Shown here piece by piece: positions 7,187-14,385 of a stretch of 19,089 bases of DNA. The DNA comes from PALSA-1355 sp041499515 (GTDB lineage Bacteria > Planctomycetota > Planctomycetia > Pirellulales > PALSA-1355), in assembly GCA_041499515.1 (NCBI GenBank), contig JBGQKM010000092.1, positions 1-19,089 on the forward strand. The letters are read 5' to 3'. The translations under genes and the position numbers were made by a program. The notes beneath the pieces are model-generated. The model worked only from the letters and a program-made list of their open reading frames with translations, was not told the DNA's origin and made no database searches. Position 1 is the first letter of the stretch. Every line of letters starts with the position of its first letter.

Positions 7187-7942
7187 ATGGCGTCAACACA
7201 CCAGGCATCCGTACGATCCGACGCGACTTCCCGTGATTCTAAAGGAGTCTCCGTGATTACCCATTCCGCCATCCAGCCGCATTCGCTGGATTGGATGATC
7301 CGCAGCGTTAGCCAACGCTATTCGTATGGCTTCACCTGGTTGGGTCGGCCGATCATTCAATATCCCCAGGACATCATGGCCCTGCAGGAAATCATCTGGC
7401 GGGTCAAGCCGCAACTGATCGTCGAAACGGGGATCGCCCACGGAGGATCCTTGCTGTTTTATGCCACGATGCTGGAACTGCTCGGCGGCGATGGTCTGGT
7501 CCTCGGGATCGACATCGACATCCGCGCCCACAATCGCGTCGAGATCGAACGCCATCCGATGTCCAAGCGGACTCGCATGATCGAGGGCTCGTCGATCGAT
7601 CCGGCGATTGTCGAGGAAATGCATCGCCTGGCCGGCGACCGACAACCGGTGTTGGTGGCCCTCGATTCGAATCACACGCACGACCACGTGCTGCAAGAGT
7701 TGCAAGCCTACTCGCCGCTCGTGACCTCCGGAAGTTACCTGGTAGTGTTCGACACGGTGGTGGAAGACATGCCCCCCGGGTCCTTTCCCGATCGACCCTG
7801 GGACAAGGGGAACAATCCCAAAACCGCCGTGCACGAATTCTTGCTGACGAATCATCGCTTCAAAATCGACCGCGAGATCGAGGCCAAACTACAACTCACT
7901 GCGGCTCCCGACGGCTACCTGCGCTGTATCCAAGACGCCTAG
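7187..7942 (+). CDS. CmcI-family (cephalosporin hydroxylase/rhamnosyl O-methyltransferase) SAM-dependent methyltransferase
   Basis: A 251-aa class I methyltransferase of the CmcI/rhamnosyl-O-methyltransferase family. It shows VETGIAHGGS (79-88) as SAM motif I, LGIDIDIRAHNR (106-117), DSNHTHDHV (160-168) as the conserved His/Asp cluster thought to hold the metal, and VVFDT (186-190). Members of this family in polysaccharide loci usually O-methylate a sugar hydroxyl, which fits its place between the sugar enzymes and the glycosyltransferase. Two starts are plausible: the ATG at 7187 with AAGGA at 7173-7177, and a GTG at 7253 with a stronger AAAGGAG at 7241-7247. The first 22 residues are polar and low complexity, so the shorter form may be the true one. 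The gap after the previous gene is 12 bases. Confidence 0.85.
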   Translation: MASTHQASVRSDATSRDSKGVSVITHSAIQPHSLDWMIRSVSQRYSYGFTWLGRPIIQYPQDIMALQEIIWRVKPQLIVETGIAHGGSLLFYATMLELLGGDGLVLGIDIDIRAHNRVEIERHPMSKRTRMIEGSSIDPAIVEEMHRLAGDRQPVLVALDSNHTHDHVLQELQAYSPLVTSGSYLVVFDTVVEDMPPGSFPDRPWDKGNNPKTAVHEFLLTNHRFKIDREIEAKLQLTAAPDGYLRCIQDA

Positions 7943-7990
7943 CACAGTCGCTCCTGGGTTCGTCCCTATTTCGCTGCTGAGGTGCTCACT

Positions 7991-8929
7991 GTGAACGCGA
8001 ATTTGCCCCTGGTCACGATCGGACTACCGGTCTACAACGGCGTGCCCCACCTGGAAACCGCGATCAAGAGTTTGCTGGCCCAGGATTATCCGAACATCGA
8101 ATTCTTGATCTCCGACAACGCCTCGCAAGACGCCACGCCCGAGTTGTGCAGCCGCCTGATCGCCGGTCATCCGCACGCCAGTTATCGACGCAATGCGGAA
8201 AATATCGGTCCCTATCGCAATTATTTTGGCCTGATCGAACGGGCCCAGGGTCAATACTTCATGTGGGCCTCGCACGACGACAAATGGGACCCGCACTTCG
8301 TGACCGCACTGGTCGAGCGGCTACAGAGCGAACCCGACGCTGTGCTGGCGACCTCGGCCGTGATTCACCTGCGCGAAGACGGCACGCTGCGCAACGAGGC
8401 CCCCGATCGGCCGGCGCCTGGAAAAGGGGCGATCAATAACATCAAAATCCTGTTCGATGATCACGCCGCGAGCTGGATGTACGGCCTGTATCGCAGGGAC
8501 TGGCTGCGAGCGCACGTCCACGAATGGAACGCCTACCCGCTGTGGGGTTTCGACGTGCTGTGGCTGACCGATGTTTGTCTGCGGTTCAAGGTGGCCGGCA
8601 ACCAGGATGCAATTCTTTACAAGCGGATGCGCCGCAGCCGCTATGCCCCCCGCACCGCGCGGGCCGCCGTGGCTTTTTGGATCGCGATGTTCTGGCACTT
8701 GAGCCGGATCAGCCTCCGCCATACCCGCGGCTTCCGCCAGCGCACGGTGATGCTGGCCCTGGCGTGGTACTATGTCTATCGGCACTGCATTCGTCGCTCC
8801 AATCCGCTGCGCACGGCGTGGCGCGTGGTACGGATGGTGAGTCTGGCGGCCATTACCAGCCTGCCGATAGCCGTGGTTTATGGCTGGCGCCTCCTGATGC
8901 GCAAAAGCGATCCGGCTGTCTCAACCTAG
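7991..8929 (+). CDS. Family 2 glycosyltransferase
   Basis: A 312-aa inverting GT-A transferase. It has VTIGLPVYNG (8-17), SLLAQDYPNIEFLISDNASQD with the nucleotide-binding Asp (27-47), and ASHDDKWDP (93-101), whose Asp-Asp pair coordinates the metal. The C-terminal 80 residues are basic and aromatic, with a likely membrane-associating segment at about 284-303. It closes the operon and is the obvious candidate to transfer the finished deoxysugar to a lipid-linked or cell-envelope acceptor at the inner face of the membrane; donor specificity is inferred only from position. The start is a GTG at 7991, with GAGGTG at 7979-7984 six bases before it. The GTG at 7982 lies inside that ribosome site. 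A 48-base gap separates it from the methyltransferase upstream. Confidence 0.88.
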   Translation: MNANLPLVTIGLPVYNGVPHLETAIKSLLAQDYPNIEFLISDNASQDATPELCSRLIAGHPHASYRRNAENIGPYRNYFGLIERAQGQYFMWASHDDKWDPHFVTALVERLQSEPDAVLATSAVIHLREDGTLRNEAPDRPAPGKGAINNIKILFDDHAASWMYGLYRRDWLRAHVHEWNAYPLWGFDVLWLTDVCLRFKVAGNQDAILYKRMRRSRYAPRTARAAVAFWIAMFWHLSRISLRHTRGFRQRTVMLALAWYYVYRHCIRRSNPLRTAWRVVRMVSLAAITSLPIAVVYGWRLLMRKSDPAVST

Positions 8930-8949
8930 TCCGTTGCAGGAGAACTGCC

Positions 8950-9405
8950 ATGTTCAAGGAATTCAAAAAATTCGCGCTGCGGGGCAACGTGCTCGATCTG
9001 GCCATCGGCGTGATCATCGGCGGGGCTTTCGGCACGATTGTCAACTCGCTGGTTCAGGACATCATGATGCCGCCGATCGGCGTGCTGCTGAGCGTCAGCC
9101 ACGCCCAGGATTTTCAGGACTGGTGCCTGCCGCTGAACGCCGACAAGGAGCACTTCGAGCTTGCCAGGTCGTTCAAATATGCCGCGGAAAACCAAATTGC
9201 CTCGATCAATTACGGCCGCTTCATCAACAACGTGCTCAGCTTCCTGATCATTTCGTTCTCCGTGTTCCTGGTGGTCAAACAAGTCAACCGGTTTGCTCCA
9301 CCGGTGCCAAAAACGCGTGATTGTCCGCTGTGCTGTTCGACGATCCCGATCAAGGCCAAGCGCTGTCCCAACTGCACCTCGGAAATCGAGCCGATTGTCT
9401 CCTAA
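8950..9405 (+). CDS. mscL: Large-conductance mechanosensitive channel MscL with C-terminal zinc ribbon
   Basis: A 151-aa osmotic safety valve of the inner membrane that opens under membrane tension. The N-terminal amphipathic helix FKEFKKFALRGNVLDLA (2-18) runs into TM1 (about 16-36), with the glycine-rich pore stretch IGVIIGGAFG (19-28). The periplasmic loop spans about 45-85 and TM2 about 90-110 (NYGRFINNVLSFLIISF). In place of the usual short helical bundle the C-terminus carries four cysteines in zinc-ribbon spacing: C125/C128 and C139/C142. AGGAG at 8938-8942 sits 7 bases before the ATG. The gene follows the glycosyltransferase by 20 bases and may share its transcript. A perfect hairpin at 9458-9481 follows. 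Confidence 0.95.
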   Translation: MFKEFKKFALRGNVLDLAIGVIIGGAFGTIVNSLVQDIMMPPIGVLLSVSHAQDFQDWCLPLNADKEHFELARSFKYAAENQIASINYGRFINNVLSFLIISFSVFLVVKQVNRFAPPVPKTRDCPLCCSTIPIKAKRCPNCTSEIEPIVS

Positions 9406-9457
9406 AGTGGGCCCTCGCAACGCCCGAGGACTGCCCCGATGGCACAAAGTCCGCGGA

Positions 9458-9481
9458 GCAAAACGGCGTGATCCGTTTTGC
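9458..9481. terminator. Perfect hairpin after mscL, probable terminator
   Basis: GCAAAACGG at 9458-9466 and CCGTTTTGC at 9473-9481 form a perfect 9-bp stem around a 6-nt loop, 52 nt past the mscL stop. The T4 lies in the stem, so it would work as an A/T-flanked GC hairpin in either direction. It separates the sugar/mscL block from the next methyltransferase. Confidence 0.5.
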
Positions 9482-9489
9482 CGATTCGG

Positions 9490-9495
9490 TACAAT
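9490..9495 (+). promoter_or_regulatory. Possible -10 element for the O-methyltransferase gene
   Basis: TACAAT at 9490-9495, set in GGTACAATGG, resembles the GGCTATAATG contexts at 1228-1237 and 17625-17634. It lies just after the hairpin and 57 nt before the ATG at 9552. No clear -35 is seen. Confidence 0.3.
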
Positions 9496-9551
9496 GGTTT
9501 CGTTTCGGCCGTTCGCACTTTCTACCACCTCTTCTCGGGAATGCACTCGCC

Positions 9552-10556
9552 ATGGCTCAGCCTCCAGCGTCGGCCTTGGGTCCGATGATGACCGGGTTTT
9601 GGGTTTCGCAGTCGATTTATGCGGCCGCCAAGCTGGCGCTGCCCGACTTGATCCACAAGGGGGCGAAAACGGCTGAACAACTGGCCGCCGCCACCGGCAT
9701 GCAGGTTGAGCCCCTGTATCGGCTGCTGCGGGCCTTAGCCAGCGTGGGCATTTTCTGCGAAGATTCCCAGCGGCGCTTCGCCATGACCCCCATCGCCGAA
9801 CTGCTGCGCAGCGACGTCGAGGGCTCGCAGCGCGCCTTGGCCATCATGATGGGCGAGGAACATTTTGCCTGCTGGAAAGAATTGCTCTATAGCCTGCGAA
9901 CCGGAAAAACCGCCTTCGAAAAAATCTTCGGCGCGCCGGTCTTCAACTGGCTCTCTCAGCACCACGAGCAGGCGGCCATCTTCGACCAGGCCATGGTCAG
10001 CGTGCACGGGCGCGAAACCGGCGCGATGCTCGATGCCTACGACTTCTCCGGCATCAGCGTCTTGGCCGACGTCGGCGGCGGCAATGGCAGCGTGCTGCGC
10101 GGCGTGCTGACACGCTATCCAAAACTTCGGGGCATGTTGTGCGACCTGCCGGGCGTGATCGAGCGGGCCAAGCCCTTGATCGCGTCGGCCGGCCTGGCCG
10201 AGCGTCTGCAGACGGTTCCGACCGACTTTTTCGCCGCCGTGCCGCCGGGGGCCGATGCCTATCTGATGCGGCACATCATTCACGACTGGACTGACGAACA
10301 AGCGCTGCAAATCCTGCGCAATGTGCGCCGCGTCATAGGCCCCAAGGGCAGGCTTCTGGTGGTCGAAGGCGTGATCCCCCCGGGCAACGATCCGAATTTC
10401 GGCAAGCTGCTCGACTTGAATATGCTGTTGATCCCCGGCGGCAAAGAGCGCACCGAGGGCGAATATCGAGCGTTGTACGCGGCCGCCGGCTTCCGGCTGA
10501 CGAACATCACGCCCACGGCCAGCGAAGTCAGCGTGATCGAAGGCCGCCCGGAATAG
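9552..10556 (+). CDS. SAM-dependent O-methyltransferase (Methyltransf_2, hydroxyneurosporene/plant COMT type)
   Basis: A 334-aa protein of the small-molecule O-methyltransferase family. The N-terminal winged-helix dimerisation domain (about 10-100) includes KTAEQLAAATGMQVEPLYRL (39-58), which matches the typical substrate-domain start. The SAM domain has ADVGGGNGS (172-180) and LCDLPGV (196-202). HIIHDWTDE at 241-249 carries the catalytic His244. Members methylate hydroxyls of carotenoids, quinone-like or phenolic compounds; the substrate here is not evident. The ATG at 9552 starts the conserved domain; GGGA at 9537-9540 is a poor ribosome site, and no upstream in-frame start is better. It appears to be a single-gene unit, with a hairpin before it and a series of inverted repeats after it. 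Confidence 0.87.
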   Translation: MAQPPASALGPMMTGFWVSQSIYAAAKLALPDLIHKGAKTAEQLAAATGMQVEPLYRLLRALASVGIFCEDSQRRFAMTPIAELLRSDVEGSQRALAIMMGEEHFACWKELLYSLRTGKTAFEKIFGAPVFNWLSQHHEQAAIFDQAMVSVHGRETGAMLDAYDFSGISVLADVGGGNGSVLRGVLTRYPKLRGMLCDLPGVIERAKPLIASAGLAERLQTVPTDFFAAVPPGADAYLMRHIIHDWTDEQALQILRNVRRVIGPKGRLLVVEGVIPPGNDPNFGKLLDLNMLLIPGGKERTEGEYRALYAAAGFRLTNITPTASEVSVIEGRPE

Positions 10557-10564
10557 ATTGCACT

Positions 10565-10707
10565 CCGGCCGCCCGCTGGCCGGCCATTCAGACTTAGCCA
10601 GACTGCGCGACTTGCCTGGAGTCAAAGCGTTCCAGGAGAGTCCGGCTTGTCAGAATTGCTGGCATCGGTTAGTTACAGCCGGCCATTGAACCTGCGGACC
10701 TGTCCGC
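10565..10707. repeat. Cluster of inverted repeats downstream of the O-methyltransferase
   Basis: Within 143 bases there are four dyads: CCGGCC/GGCCGG (10565-10570, 10578-10583), CCTGGA/TCCAGG (10615-10620, 10631-10636), a looser CCGGCT/AGCCGG pair near 10642-10683, and GCGGAC/GTCCGC (10694-10699, 10702-10707), the last followed by TTCTTT. The last could be a weak terminator. The set may fold as a structured transcript end or leader. Confidence 0.4.
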
Positions 10708-10779
10708 TTCTTTGAGCCGCCACGTCTTTTTCGCAATCGCGCTGGTTTCGTTCCTCTCGTTCATCAATCTTGCGGTCCC

Positions 10780-11676
10780 GTGATTCGACGTCCTCGCGAG
10801 GTCCTGGGCTCCTGCTGCGCCAAGCGTGAAGGCCTCCGGTCGGCGCGCGTTGGGACGCCGATTCTCTGCGCGCTTATGGCCTTGGCTGCCTGGGGCTGCC
10901 AGACCCCGTCGAACCGTCGCGACTGGTCGCCCAACCAGGCCGTGCTGCCCAAGGCCGACTTCGAAGGCAACCAGGTGACAGTGCACAACGTTCGCAACAC
11001 CGTCTATCGCACGGCCGACGACTACACCGTGCGGCACTACGACAAGACATATGACCTGGAGAAACTCGATTCGGTCGACTTCATCATGGTGCCGCTGCCC
11101 GAGGTGCCCGGCGGAGCGCACACGTTCTTGAGTTTCGGGTTCGAGGGGCAAGACTACGTGGCCATTTCCGTGGAAATCCGCCGCAAGCTAGGCGAGGAGT
11201 TTTCGGCCCTGCGCAGCCTGGTGAAGCCTTACGAAGTCATGTACGTCGTCGGCGACGAACGCGACCTGATCGAACTGCGCTCGATCCACTGGCTCGAAGA
11301 CGTGTACATGTACCGGGCCGAAGCGACCCGCGCGCAGATGCGGGCGCTATTTGTCGACATGCTCAAGCGGGCCAACCAGCTCGAGCGACAGCCCGAGTTC
11401 TATAACCTGGTGACGAACAACTGCACGACGAACATCGTGCGGCACATTAACGACGTGGCGCCGCATAGCGTTCCCTATACCTACCAGGTGCTCTTTCCGG
11501 CTTACTCCGACCGGCTGGCGTACCATTTGAACCTGATCAAGATCGACGGCTCGTTCGAGCGCACGAAACAACAGGCGCGCATCAACGAGCTGGCCTATAT
11601 TCACCGCGAGAGTCCCGACTTCTCGGTCAAGATCCGCCGGGATAGCAGTCCGATCGTAGCGCGAAGACAGCCCTAG
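10780..11676 (+). CDS. DUF4105 (Lnb N-terminal domain) putative lipoprotein
   Basis: A 298-aa protein. After a basic N-terminus and a hydrophobic stretch (about 27-38) comes Cys40, preceded by Ala-Trp-Gly, which is an acceptable but imperfect lipobox. It is probably anchored in a membrane facing the periplasm. The body matches the DUF4105 family: NVRNTVYRTADDYTVRHYDK (70-89), SVDFIMVPL (98-106), PGGAHTFLSFGF with His114 (110-121), and the conserved NNCTTN (213-218), where Cys215 is the probable catalytic nucleophile of a papain-like fold. The same domain forms the N-terminal part of Lnb-type proteins, but no C-terminal transmembrane region is present here. The start is a GTG at 10780 with no clear ribosome site, so it is uncertain. 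The stop shares the 4-base CTAG with the stop of the convergent gene. Confidence 0.78.
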   Translation: MIRRPREVLGSCCAKREGLRSARVGTPILCALMALAAWGCQTPSNRRDWSPNQAVLPKADFEGNQVTVHNVRNTVYRTADDYTVRHYDKTYDLEKLDSVDFIMVPLPEVPGGAHTFLSFGFEGQDYVAISVEIRRKLGEEFSALRSLVKPYEVMYVVGDERDLIELRSIHWLEDVYMYRAEATRAQMRALFVDMLKRANQLERQPEFYNLVTNNCTTNIVRHINDVAPHSVPYTYQVLFPAYSDRLAYHLNLIKIDGSFERTKQQARINELAYIHRESPDFSVKIRRDSSPIVARRQP

Positions 11677-12923
11677 CGGGCCGCAGTCCGGCCGTTGGCC
11701 AGGCGAATCGCCAACTGGTCGCACGACAGCTCGCCGGTCGCGCCGAGCAGCCCCAGGGCGACGATGGCCACCCGCGCCGTGGGCGGAACCTTGAGATGGG
11801 CGCTGCGGAGTTGCCAATCGAAGCTGCCGGTCCACGGGCCGACCGCTTGCTGCCCCACTGGCATGCGATTTTCATCGAAGAAGCTGATCAGGACTCGCGG
11901 CTGCTGATCTTGCGATAATCCCGGCTCGACGTGGCGGGCCTGCACCCAGATGTCCACGGCCAGTTCGGCCACTTGCCGGCCGTCAACGCCGATGGCTTGC
12001 AGGGCCTGCGAGTTGCGGCCCGGTACGCGATTGTTGAAGGTGATGCAATGGCCCACCTCGGCCGGTGGCCCGCCGGGCTCGATCGTGGCCTGGCGCACGT
12101 AGTACCAGCCGGCCGGCTTGTCGGTGTCGAGCTGTTGTTCGAAATCGCCATTAACCAGCTCCGTGAGCGACTTGCCGGCCTGTGCGGCGCGCAGCGATTC
12201 GGCTTTGCCGGTCATGGGCACGAAGAACGTCGGCTCGCGCGACTCGACGACCAGTTTGCCGTCGTGCTTGGTCATCACATACAGCGTTTGCTGATAGCGC
12301 TCGCCGAGCGGGATGACGATCCGGCCCCCCTCACGCAATTGGTCGACCAGCGGGCGTGGAACTTTTTCGGGCGAGCAAGTGACGATGATCTTGTCGAAGG
12401 GAGCCTGCTCGGGCCAACCCAGGTATCCGTCGCCGATTTTCAATTCGATGTTTTTCGTGCCCAATCGTTGGAAAGTCTTGCGAGCCCGTTCGGCCAAGGG
12501 CCGCTCGATTTCGATGGTATAAACCTGTTGGACCAATCCGGCCAGGATGGCCGCCTGGTAGCCGCTGCCGGCGCCGATCTCGAGCACGCGGTCGGTGGGC
12601 CGCGGATCGAGCTGCTGCGTCATCCAGGCCACGATAAACGGCGGCGAGATCGTCTGATGCTCGCCGATCGGCAGAGCCATGTCGTAATAGGCATACGGTC
12701 GTACGTCGGCGGGCACGAATTCATGCCGCGGAACCGTGCGCATCACGGCCAGAATCGCCGGATGTTTGATACCGGCGGTCGCCACCTCGGATTCGACCAT
12801 CAAGCTGCGCGCCGCGGCCCACTCGCGCGCCGATTGGGCCAGACCAACGGTCGCCATCAGCCAGAAATTCGCAAGCCCCAGCGTGCCGAAAGTCAGCCGT
12901 TTGGTCCAACGTAGATTTCGCAT
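11673..12923 (-). CDS. pcm: Secreted protein-L-isoaspartate O-methyltransferase with C-terminal beta-sandwich-like domain
   Basis: The first part of this 416-aa protein is a clear PCMT. It has ATAGIKHPAILAVMRTVPRHEFVP (48-71), QTISPPFIVAWM (90-101), the SAM motif VLEIGAGSGYQAAIL (113-127), GDGYLGWPEQAPFDKIIVT (164-182), and GGRIVIPLG (199-207). It methylates isoaspartyl residues to start repair of aged proteins. Two things are unusual. A signal peptide precedes the domain (MRNLRWTKRL, hydrophobic to about 28, likely cut near GLA-Q). About 160 extra residues (255-416) beginning VNGDFEQQ...GWYYVRQ resemble the galactose-binding or CBM-like beta-sandwiches of exported proteins. The ATG at 12923 is preferred since it opens the signal peptide; a GTG at 12980 would add 19 polar residues. 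It ends tail-to-tail with the DUF4105 gene. Confidence 0.87.
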   Translation of the reverse strand: MRNLRWTKRLTFGTLGLANFWLMATVGLAQSAREWAAARSLMVESEVATAGIKHPAILAVMRTVPRHEFVPADVRPYAYYDMALPIGEHQTISPPFIVAWMTQQLDPRPTDRVLEIGAGSGYQAAILAGLVQQVYTIEIERPLAERARKTFQRLGTKNIELKIGDGYLGWPEQAPFDKIIVTCSPEKVPRPLVDQLREGGRIVIPLGERYQQTLYVMTKHDGKLVVESREPTFFVPMTGKAESLRAAQAGKSLTELVNGDFEQQLDTDKPAGWYYVRQATIEPGGPPAEVGHCITFNNRVPGRNSQALQAIGVDGRQVAELAVDIWVQARHVEPGLSQDQQPRVLISFFDENRMPVGQQAVGPWTGSFDWQLRSAHLKVPPTARVAIVALGLLGATGELSCDQLAIRLANGRTAAR

Positions 12924-13213
12924 AACTGCCCGGATCGTGGGTCGAGAGCGGTTTTCGGAATCTTTATTTAGCCGATCCACGGCAACCCCGAAAGACGAAT
13001 CTCCGCCGCGGCCGGCAGGGACCGATTTATCGCCGCCTCCAGAGACGCTATCATCGAGCGTGAATCAAGTTTTCCAATCGCGTGTTTGATGGGGCCGATC
13101 CAAGACGATTTTGGCCGCCGCGGCATCTGGCCCGTGCTCGTCCGAAAGACCGCGGCCGTACGAGACTGACTCGATCAGACACGCGGTAAGTCGACAACAC
13201 TCCGGTTTTCCCG
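12924..13213. other. Divergent intergenic region (pcm / aminotransferase)
   Basis: No gene is supported in these 290 bases. A plus-strand TATCAT at 13049-13054 in the context GCTATCATCG loosely resembles the GGCTATAATG boxes elsewhere and could be a -10 for the aminotransferase, 160 nt ahead of it. GC-rich dyads near 13111-13160 have no flanking T-run and are not called. Confidence 0.4.
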
Positions 13214-14380
13214 ATGCACGTTTCAGCTCGCATGCAGGCCGTCCAGCGGCCGATCATTCCGGTCGTGGGCGAGTTGATTCGCCAGCATCCGGGCACGATC
13301 TCGTTGGGTCAGGGGGTGGTCCACTACGGACCGCCGCCAGAGGCCATCGAACGCATTGCCGTGTTTTTGGCCGACCCACAGAATCATAAGTACAAATCGG
13401 TCGAGGGCATTGCCGAATTGGTCCAGGCGCTGGAAAAAAAACTGCTAGCCGAAAACGGCATCGCCGCCGGGCCGCACAGCCGGGTGGCGGTCACGGCCGG
13501 CGGCAATATGGCGTTCTTCAATGCCCTGCTGGCCATCGCCGACCCGCAGGACGAGATCATTCTGCTGGCGCCCTACTATTTCAACCACGAGATGGCCGTC
13601 ACGATGCTCAACTGCCTGCCGGTGGTGGTGCCGTTGGACGCCAACTACCAGCTCGACGTCGAGGCCGTGGGTGGCGCGATTACTACGCGCACGCGGGCCG
13701 TAGTCACGATTTCGCCCAACAACCCCAGCGGCGCGGTGTATACGGCCGAGGCGCTGACGGCGATCAACGATCTCTGCCGACGTCGAGGCATTTATCACAT
13801 CAGCGACGAAGCGTATGAATATTTTGTCTACGACGGCGCGCGGCATTTTTCGCCCGGTTCACTGCCCGACGCGGCCGAGCACACGATATCGCTGTATTCT
13901 CTGTCCAAAGCCTACGGCATCGCCAGTTGGCGCATCGGCTATATGGTCATGCCCCAGGCGCTGAGCGTCGCGGTGCGAAAAGCGCAGGACACGATTCTGA
14001 TTTGTCCGCCGGTCATTTCGCAGCAAGTCGCCGTCGGGGCGTTGGTCGCGGGTCCCGACTATTGCCGGCGACAGATCGAGCGCGTGGGCCAGGTGCGTCG
14101 GATGGTGCTCGACGAGTTGGCGGCGGTGCGCAGTTTTTGCACGATTCCGCCGGCCCTGGGCGCCTTTTATGTCCTGCTGCGCGTCGATATGCCGTTGGAT
14201 TCGATGGCGATCGTCGAGCGGCTGGTGCGCGAGTTCGGCGTGGCGGTCATCCCTGGCACGACCTTCGGCCTCGAGCAGGGTTGCTATTTGCGCGTGGCCT
14301 ATGGCGCGCTGGACGCCGATACGATTGCCGAGGGTATCGGCCGGCTGGTGCGTGGACTAAAAACGATCGTGGGGGCCTGA
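13214..14380 (+). CDS. PLP-dependent class I/II aminotransferase (glutamine transaminase K / MtnE-like)
   Basis: A 388-aa fold-type I aminotransferase. It shows SLGQGVVHYGPP (30-41), KYKSVEGI (59-66), AGGNMAF (95-101), SPNNPSG (167-173), ISDEAYE (196-202) with the pyridine-binding Asp198, and SLSKAYGIASWRIGY (229-243), in which Lys232 forms the Schiff base. The next gene, only 5 bases away, is an omega-amidase. That pairing points to use of glutamine as amino donor, with the amidase pulling the reaction by hydrolysing alpha-ketoglutaramate, as in keto-acid repair or the last step of methionine salvage (KMTB to methionine). Substrate choice is inferred from context. The start at 13214 lacks a strong ribosome site; an ATG at 13232 is the alternative. 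Confidence 0.88.
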   Translation: MHVSARMQAVQRPIIPVVGELIRQHPGTISLGQGVVHYGPPPEAIERIAVFLADPQNHKYKSVEGIAELVQALEKKLLAENGIAAGPHSRVAVTAGGNMAFFNALLAIADPQDEIILLAPYYFNHEMAVTMLNCLPVVVPLDANYQLDVEAVGGAITTRTRAVVTISPNNPSGAVYTAEALTAINDLCRRRGIYHISDEAYEYFVYDGARHFSPGSLPDAAEHTISLYSLSKAYGIASWRIGYMVMPQALSVAVRKAQDTILICPPVISQQVAVGALVAGPDYCRRQIERVGQVRRMVLDELAAVRSFCTIPPALGAFYVLLRVDMPLDSMAIVERLVREFGVAVIPGTTFGLEQGCYLRVAYGALDADTIAEGIGRLVRGLKTIVGA

Positions 14381-14385
14381 AGGTT

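Noticed and set aside
8926..9546. 206-codon minus-strand frame over mscL
   Set aside because: MscL on the plus strand is unmistakable, and this frame has no signal or domain.
11931..12914. 327-codon plus-strand frame
   Set aside because: Antisense to the isoaspartyl methyltransferase. The minus strand carries all SAM and PCMT motifs.
13111..13160. GC-rich dyads upstream of the aminotransferase as a riboswitch
   Set aside because: No match to a SAM riboswitch or other known class could be recognised, and the dyads are of the kind expected in GC-rich sequence.
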